From: Trema orientale
Taxonomy: Eukaryota; Streptophyta; Magnoliopsida; Rosales; Cannabaceae
Length of the DNA stretch: 64,000 nt
Direction: 5' to 3'
NCBI GenBank assembly: GCA_002914845.1
Contig: JXTC01000099.1
Span: forward strand, 453,121 to 517,120
Shown: positions 55,563 to 64,000 of the stretch, one piece after another
How positions within the stretch are numbered: the stretch's first letter is position 1
How the letters are laid out: each line of letters opens with the position of its first letter
Notes under the pieces: model-generated
Told to the model about the DNA's origin: nothing
Database searches by the model: none
The model's input: the letters and a program-made list of their open reading frames with translations, nothing else
Translations under genes and position numbers: made by a program

Positions 55563-58500
55563 TTGTTGTAGGTTTTATAATTTATAATTTAGCCTCCCCT
55601 TGAAAATATTTTTGTAATTATATCGTCTTAAAAGTAAATTTTGAGTTTTACCTCATCTTTTTGCTAACAATTGTACCTTAATTTATTTATTTTTTTCATC
55701 CTGAGACTATTTTCAAATTGCTTAAAATGGTTTTACTACCCATGTTGCCTATAATTTATCAAAATTATATTTTTAGCCCGAAATACTTAAAATACTGACA
55801 TTCTGGTCCCTTCAACTTTTAACCAAATTTTTTGGGTTCTTATAAAGCATTTTTAATGGATAATAATCCGTTTTCAAGGATTTAAGATCCAGATCATTAT
55901 ATGAGTATTTAGTTTTATGGTTTTCATCCAAAATCTCTCATTTTTGAGTTTAGGCACTTTCATTTAGGCATTAATTTTTTCTTAACCCTTATTAACATAA
56001 GCACTTTCATTTAGGCATTAATTTTTTCTTAAACCTTATTAACATAAATTACTCATCTTTTAAGCCATAAGGAGTTAACAAGGTAAGCCATCACATAAGA
56101 AAAAATATACAACATGTATATAACACTAAAATATGGTATTTTTCTTTTCCTATAAAACCTAGTTAAACACATAACAAGTATAATGGGAAAATATTTACCT
56201 TCTAAGCTTGGAACTTCTCTCTTTGCCAAGTATTAACAATTTACCAGAAGGTCATTATATTAAAGGTATACACCAAATAAGCTAAAACAAAAAATCATAG
56301 TAAAGCATGAATGGGTTCCTTTCTTCTTCCTTCCTCACCCACCATCAAACTAAGTGTTTTCCTTTTTTGTGAGTGTTTTTTAGACTCTAATGTCTTAAGC
56401 GACAGGTAAGAAAAGATGGAATGTGGAATATAGCTTTTAGAGTTTAGGAAAGGGAGAGGTAGAAAAAATTTTCTTCTAGCTTTCTTTTAAAGAGACGGAG
56501 GGATAGGGTTTTGACCAAGTGAGGGGACGAAGTGAGTATTGAGTGTTCAAGTGTCAAATGAAGTTTTTTCATGATTCATGCATGGGAGGTATTCTAAAGT
56601 GTGTTATTTTAACACTTTTTTTAAGGTCGTGCATCTCTCAGTTACCGCGTTTGTTTCTCTATGCTTTGTATTCCATTCTAGTTTGCCTCTTTTAAATTTT
56701 TGAAGAATAAACTCATTACCTTCCTAGGGTAAAACCTCCCCTAGCTCCCATCTTTTTTTTTTTTTTTTAAATCTATCTCATCTCTACCTTTGAATTGGTT
56801 TTATCCATTGAATCTCCACCTTTGATCTCTTTTGTTTTCCTCACTTTCAACTTTTTATTCTTTTTAAATCCTAGTCCTCCAAAACTAATTATTCCCTTTA
56901 TGTTATTTATATGTTTATAAATAATTATTTTCATTAGTATTTTGAGAAATACTTAAGTTATATTTCTTACTTATTATTATTATCTTTATCTCAAATAAAA
57001 ATAATATATTTTCAAAAAAAATTTACATTTGTTACTTTATATGATACTTGCTGTAAAATCAAATTATGCATTATTATTCGTTGAATATAATAAGGTGAAT
57101 TATATAAAATTTTCAATCATAAAAAATAGTGCGGAATTAAATAAGTAAGATAGTTTGGTAGAATGTTTACTAGAATAAGCTCATAAGATAATAGAATAAT
57201 CTACTTTGTGCAAATCTGACACGTCTTTGATTTTATTGTATATTTGTCTTAATTTATAATATAATTTTAATATTTATTAAGTATATATTAGAACAATTTT
57301 GTGTTACTAATGAGTACTAAATTTTTGAGAATTTCTAATATATTTAATATTACTAGGTTAATATTCAAATATTTAAATACTTATAAGTTTTTGTCGTCCT
57401 AAATAGCCAATGAGTAGTAGTAGTAATGCAAGTTTATCTCAAAAACTTGTTCTTTTTTTTTTTTTCTAACCACCTATCAATTTATACATACTCACTTCTT
57501 TCAAGAAGAAATAGGTAGGCACTCGTTCATCTCAGCTAGTTCTTGACACCTCTTAAGAGAGGAAGATATATATATATATATATATATATATGGGTTTAGT
57601 TTAAATGGTTACAACAATATCAATTTTCACGTCCAAAAAAACGACATCCTTATATTTCTGTCACATTATGAAATGCACCAACAATCCGTGAATTAAACCA
57701 CAACCTATAAAGAAGATTTATATAAGGAGAATTTAATAAAGAGAATCGAAACCAGTCACAGAAATAAGGAACAAAAACTCCAAATAATATAACTAAACAT
57801 CTAGACAATCAAAATATTTATTTTATTTTGTTACTATTTTCATAAATTAGTAAGTTTTATTTTCTTATTTATTATTTTGAATATAATTGAAAATCAAAGT
57901 ATTATAGAAGCTCTTTTTATAGCTTTTCTTGTGATCTATATTACTTTTATAAATAATTATTATTATTAGTAAAAAATACATAATTCTTCATATTTTTTAA
58001 AAAATGAATAAAAATCTAATAAGAATAACGTAAAAGACTGTTATCACATTATAAACTCATATATAGTCTTATCGTTATAAAGACATTTTAGTCACCACCA
58101 AATGCATCAATTAATAATAAAAACCAACAAACGACCTAACTGTGAAGTATAAAAAAAAAAAAAAAAACCATACATGAATATAAATTACTGCTCCTCCAAT
58201 TTTCTCTATGTAGTCTCAATAATAAAAGAAAACTTTAGAGAAGTAGCAGTAATAAAGAAATAACACATTGACATATAGCAGGCTCCTTTGTTACTAAATT
58301 TGGAAATCCAAGTATTTGGACTCAATGTTATTCATTTACAATATTATGATCGTAGACTATTATGATATGTCTTTCCACCTGATTTATAGTCTACAGTATG
58401 TAGATAGCCTTTCTCCTCTAGCTACATATTTAGAGCATTTTATTTTTTTATTATATCCGCGAGAAGGTCGTCCCATTTGTTTAATTGAGGTGGTATCGAA

Positions 58501-59210
58501 TTAAATTCAGAATTGTAATCATAAATTTACTATTACGATAAATTGATATGTTTTATTTCTTATCAGATAATATAATATTGTTAATCAAGTAAGAGAAGGA
58601 GAATGATATCAAATTTTAGATTACTCATAACAATTATAAATTAAATAAGTAACAAATAATTCAATAACATAATATCATATGCTCCTTTATTATGTTGAGT
58701 TGATTTTTCTTTGATTTTATTTTATCTAATTGTATAATTTTCATTAATTTATTATATTTTTATATTTCCTGTTCTATATTGTAATAATTTTATATTCTTA
58801 ATGAGTAATAAATTTTTTTTTTGTTTAGAGTTATTATTGTTGTTTTATTTTAAATTTTTTAAGAAAAAATTGTAGTTTATGAGATCTTGTCATTAAAATT
58901 ATTATATGATATAATATTTTCAATAAATCGCTAGAAACTGAATCACTCAGTATTGTTAGTCGAGTAAAAGATAAGAATATAGTTGAATTTTAAATAATCT
59001 AATACATATAAAAAGTTAAATGGTTAATAGTTCGATAACATATATCATTTCTTAGGCAAAGTTGACCATTATGTAATGCTATTATATTTAATTATATATT
59101 TTGCCTTATTTATTTATATAACTTTTATTTTTTTAAGTTTTATATTATATCAATTTTATATTTAAAAAAAATTATAGAACAAAGGAAATGATATAGGGAT
59201 AATCCCCATG
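55563..59210. other. Non-coding, strongly AT-rich interval
   Basis: No gene is supported. A TA microsatellite lies at about 57568-57592. Segments at 58570-58700 and 58940-59060 share diverged TATTGTTARTCRAGTAA and TTCRATAACAT motifs, an old direct duplication. A tandem duplicate CACTTTCATTTAGGCATTAA also occurs at 55968 and 56000. Confidence 0.4.
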
Positions 59211-60910
59211 TTGGCGTGTTGGCATAAATGTTTGAGTTCCTTGAAGTAGCACCAACTATCTTGGATTTTTTTAAATGCTAAAAAGAAAACGAAGCACTTC
59301 GGTTGCCTCCTAAGAAGTACTTAATTTATCGTCATCGGCTTGACTTCTTGCTTATGGCTCATCCACACTTACAAGCAATTGATGCTTGCCTTTAATATCA
59401 TTAATAGACCATCTCAATGCAAAAATATATCTTTTGGGCTCCTAGCTTGCGAATGTAACTGATGAGTGATTAATTTACTCACTAATCAAGTATCACTCAG
59501 CTAAAATAATTATAAGATCTCAAGTATCTTTGTTGGTTTGATGTGTTTTTGATTTTTTTTTTTATAATTCTTGTAAATAATTGAGAATCAAGATGAATTG
59601 GAGCCAAATATGGGTATTTCAACCCTTTTAGAGTAAATTTAAATCTAATACGAATGCAACGCAATGAAAATCATGTAAAACGGAGCTAAAACGGTGAAAC
59701 AACGCATCTGGGAAGTAGTGTTGATTTTTATAATTCACATGAATAGTAGCACCATAGTGTTATCTGAAAAACAAAGTTCCAGAATCAAGAGCGCCATGGC
59801 ACTTGTCAGAGAGCTCCGCAGCACTGTTCTTCGTCCTGAACCGTGTTTTTAGCAAGATTTTAGGGCCAATCTTGGCCCTTGATGCTATCCGATCGAATGG
59901 TTGATATTCCCCTAGCATAGGTCATCTAAGAGCCCTTAAAACACCCTTAAGCCTCCATTTCAAATGTGGGAGTTGGAGAGAAAACACAAATTTGAGAGCT
60001 TAAAAATCATAGAGATAGAAGAGTTTGGAGCTGGAAATTTGGATAGGAAGCTTGAGAGAGTTACTTGAAGAATAGAAGCTTGAAGTTCTACTTCTACAAA
60101 AGAGTTGTGCTCATCCTCTTTCTCACCCTAGCCTCATTTGAATTTTGTATTATGCTTGATTATTAAATATGTTCAGATATATGAAATTCTGTTGAGACTA
60201 ATATTAGATTATCTTAAGTTAAATTAATTGTTATATGACTAGGGTACTATGCCTTAATTTTTAATATGTTCTTTGATATTGTTCTTGAATTTATTTATGC
60301 TATTCCATACTTAATGCTTCTCAACTAATTGGCTACTAATTGGATGATTTGGTTTCTAGAATTCTGCACTTAAGAAAGAGAATTTTAGAAACAACCATAG
60401 GATAGTATAACCTAGAACTTATAGAGTTTGAGATAACCTATAATTCCTTTGAAGTCATGATCAAAAAACCATTGAACATAATGAATTCTTAATTTATAGG
60501 TTCAGAATAAAGATATTAGAACCGAGATTTAGGAATGATTTCATTCGGCACTCGAGAGAGGGAGTAAAAATATCTTCAGGTTCTTGGTCTATATACTAGC
60601 AATAATTGATTAGAATGCAATTGGTCATCAAAAGAAATAGTTGATAATTAGGTGAATTCAATCCCCTAGTACATTTGTGCATAGAAGTCTCCATATTTTA
60701 TTCTTGTATTTATATTTGTATATTGTATTTATTTAAATTATAAATTCATTTAGTTTGGTTGTTTAAATAAAGTTAGATCACGATAATTCCGGTACTTAGC
60801 AGTAATTTAACACCCAATTTTTTGTGAGATCGATAATTCTCTTCTCACTTTATTACTTGATTACAACCCGTGTACTCCCAGTTATTTTACATACATACAT
60901 TTAGCGTAAC
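59211..60910. other. Possible Ty3-type LTR-derived remnant
   Basis: GAAGCACTTCGGTTGCCTCC near 59290 resembles sequence I associate with plant Ty3/gypsy elements. A long non-coding stretch with TGTAACTGATGAGTG (about 59454) and a UTR-like GA-rich part (about 59.95-60.1 kb) follows. No second LTR, exact target duplication or coding domain is seen. It should be regarded as a weak fossil call. Confidence 0.25.
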
Positions 60911-61237
60911 AACAACACCTCCTATTTATAAGTGGTGAAAAGAGAAACGACAAGAATGAGATGGAATTAGTCCACTTATTGAAGATTGAAACTTGGATGG
61001 CAGTAGACTAGAAAATTCCTCTCCAAAGTCTTCAAACTTTGGCTTTCTTCTAATAGGTGGCTTTGAAATTGAACTTTCTCTATGGAGAACTGTGTTAATT
61101 TCCTCAAATTGTTCAACAGGTCTCTTTCTCGTACTTTCTTACCTTTCTACCTTTTCTTCTTAAAGTTCTTGATTAGGCTCCTCATATTGTGTTCCACTAC
61201 AAATTATAGTGACAATAAGTTTCTCATTTGAAGTCGT

Positions 61238-61373
61238 GGATACTAGTCTGTGGCATCCAAGAATTCTAGCATTGGAAAAAAGATTTCATACTAAAACCTC
61301 TCTCTGGACACTAGTCTGTGACATCCAAGAATTCAGGCATTGGAAAAAAGTTTTCATATTCTTCAAAACAAAA
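61238..61373. repeat. 68-bp tandem duplication
   Basis: GGATACTAGTCTGTGGCATC at 61238 and GGACACTAGTCTGTGACATC at 61306 begin two adjacent copies that both continue through CCAAGAATTC and GCATTGGAAAAAAG. There are few differences, so it is fairly recent. The frames across it have no known domain. Confidence 0.85.
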
Positions 61374-62290
61374 ATAGAGTTGATAAAAAATAATTGATTA
61401 ACAGTGCAACACCAACGGAGGTCCCAATGACAAGCTTCAATGAAAAATGCAGAATACACAAAATTTAAACAATAATGTCGCTTAAAAAAAATCCGAACTT
61501 CAGAATAAAAAAGACATAAATTTGAATCCAACCTCTAACTAATCAATAATAATATTGCTCCAATTACTACATGTCAAGTGTGTATAGATGTATATATAGA
61601 GAAAGAGAGAAATTGGAGCTTGCCAGTAGGAAAAGATACGACAACTACACGTGTGATCATTGACGCGTACATCCACCAACATATATTTAACATGCAACTT
61701 CCCCTTCATCGCCGATATCCCTGCCCCAGATGTTATCCTTCTCTTCTTGCTATTTTAATTTCAACCCAAAAAACTGATAATTAACCTAGCGATGTAAATT
61801 TGAAGAAAGAATTTGTTGTTTTGACAATGGAGATGGAGAGAGAAGAAGGATGTCTGGAAAAGGGTAATAGGGGGAAAAAAAAAAGGGTTAGAGCGTGGAG
61901 CTTCCCAGTTTTAGAGTCGGTGTCTCAAAAGGGTACGTGGGATTTAAATGAAAAGAAAAATTCGAAAGAAGACAAAATAGAAAGATGACTGAACAGTCAT
62001 TTTCAAACAAGTTACGTTTTTTTCCTCTCTTTGTACCAAATAATTAAAGAAAAAAGACACCTTTTTTTTTTTTTTTTTCCATCCTTTACATTTTTTTTCC
62101 TCCTAATTTTTTTCTTCCTCGTATTTTCTTTCCACGGTACCAAACATAGCCTTAACAAATTTTCTCATCTCTAATTCCAATTAGGGTCATTCTTTATAGT
62201 GACTCCGCGCCTAAAGGAAAATCCAACCGCTTCATCGACGAGTGAACGAGAAGACGGGGGTTTTACCAAAACCCTCCTCCTTCTCGTCTC
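61374..62290. other. Non-coding interval before NUP205
   Basis: A possible MITE end, GGTACCAAACATAGCC at about 62135, has no partner that I found. The rest is AT-rich with T and A runs; no gene is supported. Confidence 0.35.
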
Positions 62291-62496
62291 TCTCTCTCTG
62301 TCTCTCCCCCCTCTTTCTCTCTCTCTCTATATATATATATAAATATAAATATATATAGAATCCTCAGAAACCCGTTTCCCGCCTTCAACCCATCCCGAGT
62401 TCACTAGGACTCACAGTCACTCTTTCTCTCTCTCCTAGGTTTTCATCATTTTGCAAGTGGAGCTCAAGAGGCGCCTAGAGATTTCAATTCTCAGCC
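62291..62496 (+). promoter_or_regulatory. Promoter and leader of NUP205
   Basis: A CT microsatellite at about 62287-62327 is followed by a TATATATATAAATATAAATAT stretch at 62328-62356 that may act as TATA, then a CT-rich leader (TCTTTCTCTCTCTCC at about 62421) up to the ATG at 62497. The transcription start is inferred, not seen. Confidence 0.5.
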
Positions 62497-64000
62497 ATGG
62501 TGGTCTCCACGAAGGAGCTCCTCTCCATCATCGAGTCTTCTCTTTTGGGCCCTTCGCCTCCCTCCCCGGCCCAAAGGATCGAGCTTCTCCACGCCATTCG
62601 CACTTCTCTCCCCGCCTTCCAGTCCCTTCTCTCCTACCCGGTACGCCCTCGACCCCCGTTTGGTTGCCGAGAAAATGCAGGAAAAATAAACTGTTCTAAA
62701 ATATCAATTTATGTTAATGTTTTGTTAGGGATGAAATTACGGACGATTTAGCTTTGATTCTATTCCATTATAATTTTTTTTTCCTTCTAATGTTTCTTTG
62801 TGTGGATGTTGTAGCCTCCAAAACCCTCTGATCGATCTCAAGTTGAGTCCAGAGAAGTTAGGCTCCCGGATTCACCGCCGATTTCGCTTGATGACAATGA
62901 TGTTCAGATTGTAAGTTCGATTCCGGTTACTGTTCGTTTGGTTGAGCTGAAAATGGATGGAACTAGTGTTGGGTTTTTTTTAAATTTTGATTCTTGGCTT
63001 TAAGTAATCCAAATAGTTGAATTAGACCGCTTTTAGCAAATGGTTCAAGGTTTGATCGATAATTATTGGGTTTTTCAATAAATGAATACGGTATTTTTCG
63101 AGTTTTGTAAAATCACTCATGTTTTCCGTGTAATTAAGCATACAATTACTCAAGTTTGACAGCATTCCGTCAGAAATTAATTTGACTAAGATTTTTCTTT
63201 TTCCCTATAGTTTTGTCTTTTGAATCGTTGAATTGTTTCTGAGAATGGTGGTTCTTGTACCAAATCTCGTCATCGGCTTTTTAGGGCATATTGTTTGCAA
63301 CATCGTCTGTCCGGAGTCACCATTTCTTGCCAAGCATATTATTCATACCTTTGAGGCACATTAGTAATTGTTAGGTTGATTTGCACCATACAGTTTGACA
63401 CTTTCATGATGGACCTGGTGCTTTGTTAAAGTTCAATACATGTTTCAAGGACAATTTAATCAAACACTTAGCACATAATCATAGTAATTCATTCCCCGTT
63501 TCTGTGTGCCTATTGCTTATAAAGTAATCATTTATAGTTCCAGTAATAAAACTTTGAACATATTTTTATTTTTTATTTTTTTTAATGTTTGTTATCTGTA
63601 ACTGCAATTTTATCAAATCACACGTTGGAGGTTTTTCATAAATTCTGTCTTATGAGATACAAAACCTTTCTCTGACCCCTTCCCCCCCCACCCCCCCGCG
63701 GTATGTCATGTATTTTGTAATCTTCATATAGTATTTGGTGTATTGTTGGATTGAAGGCTTTGAAGTTGAGTGACGATCTTCATCTCAATGAAATTAATTG
63801 TGTCCGCTTGCTTGTACTTGCTAATCAAGAGGTAGAGTGTGCATCTTCTTCTTCCTTTTTTTTTTTTAAATAATAATTTCTTATTTTCTAAGTTTGACTT
63901 GCATGGATTTGGTGAATACCAAAATCATTTTTTATTTTTCTTTTGTTTATCTGATTTCTAGTGGGGTTTAATGGGACGAGAGCCACTGGAAGTTTTACGT
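62497..64000 (+). CDS. NUP205: Nuclear pore protein NUP205, first four exons (partial)
   Basis: Exons are 62497-62640, 62815-62910, 63757-63831 and 63962 to the window end, all with GT-AG junctions and phase 0. The translated start is MVVSTKELLSIIESSLLGP. It continues through PPSPAQRIELLHAIRTSLPA, PPKPSDRSQVESREVRLPDS, ALKLSDDLHLNEINCVRLLV and WGLMGREPLEVLR. This matches my recollection of plant NUP205 (At5g51200, EMB3142), a very large inner-ring scaffold nucleoporin that partners with NUP93. Only about 118 residues of roughly 1,800-1,900 are in view, and the remainder continues to the right. Intron 2 holds a C-rich run near 63.68 kb. The frame is intact as far as visible. Confidence 0.92.

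Noticed and set aside
63680-63705. C-rich run in NUP205 intron 2 as an i-motif or regulatory site
   Set aside because: It is a short homopolymer-like tract (Cs with one A) in an intron, with no other supporting signal.

Overview
The window is a stretch of eudicot plant nuclear DNA. It is AT-rich and gene-poor, with GT-AG introns, long poly-A/T and AT/CT microsatellites and dense transposon debris. Its proteins are typical of land plants: a PLS-type pentatricopeptide protein, a GT14 glucuronosyltransferase, alkenal double-bond reductases, a plant triose-phosphate-translocator relative and the plant nucleoporin NUP205. The species cannot be named from the sequence alone; a rosid would fit. Gene names rest on recalled family sequences and visible motifs, since no search could be run.

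Layout. 1-5.6 kb: non-coding, with two small inverted-repeat elements and an isolated exon-like ATG. 5.64-11.30 kb: a degraded Ty1/copia element with both LTRs and a 5-bp target duplication. 11.3-14.9 kb: non-coding, with a MITE-like element full of GAATCCATCAAGA-type repeats. 14.95-16.0 kb (minus): an intact, intronless sugar-phosphate/phosphate translocator-like gene with a TTAGGG-type run in its leader. 16.3-22 kb: non-coding, with several inverted-repeat elements. 22.0-24.7 kb (plus): a four-exon GlcAT14-type gene. 25.8-27.4 kb (minus): an intronless PPR gene.

28.98-49.45 kb: a direct duplication. Each copy carries an intact five-exon NADP-dependent alkenal double-bond reductase gene on the minus strand (29.36-31.66 and 46.52-48.13 kb). 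Exon lengths are identical, and I count 24 amino-acid differences in 346. The copies have since been decorated differently by transposons. Copy 1 has a solo-LTR-like piece and a Mutator-type MITE in intron 3. The spacer holds a 2.6-kb Mutator-type element carrying a minisatellite of about 42 bp. Copy 2 has a 7.9-kb LTR-derived insertion in its downstream flank, which itself contains a hAT element (with a MITE inside), a retroposon and a TIR-bounded block enclosing a two-exon gene fragment. Each gene also has its own independent insertion of the same 360-bp MITE upstream.

49.5-62.4 kb: non-coding repeats. These include a short Helitron split by a solo LTR, two further elements with exact 9-bp target duplications, and poorly resolved LTR-like remnants. 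62.5-64 kb (plus): the first four exons of NUP205, running off the window. The host genes are functionally unrelated and independently transcribed. The only local gene family is the reductase pair. The most informative part of the window is the nested transposon history of the 29-49 kb duplication.
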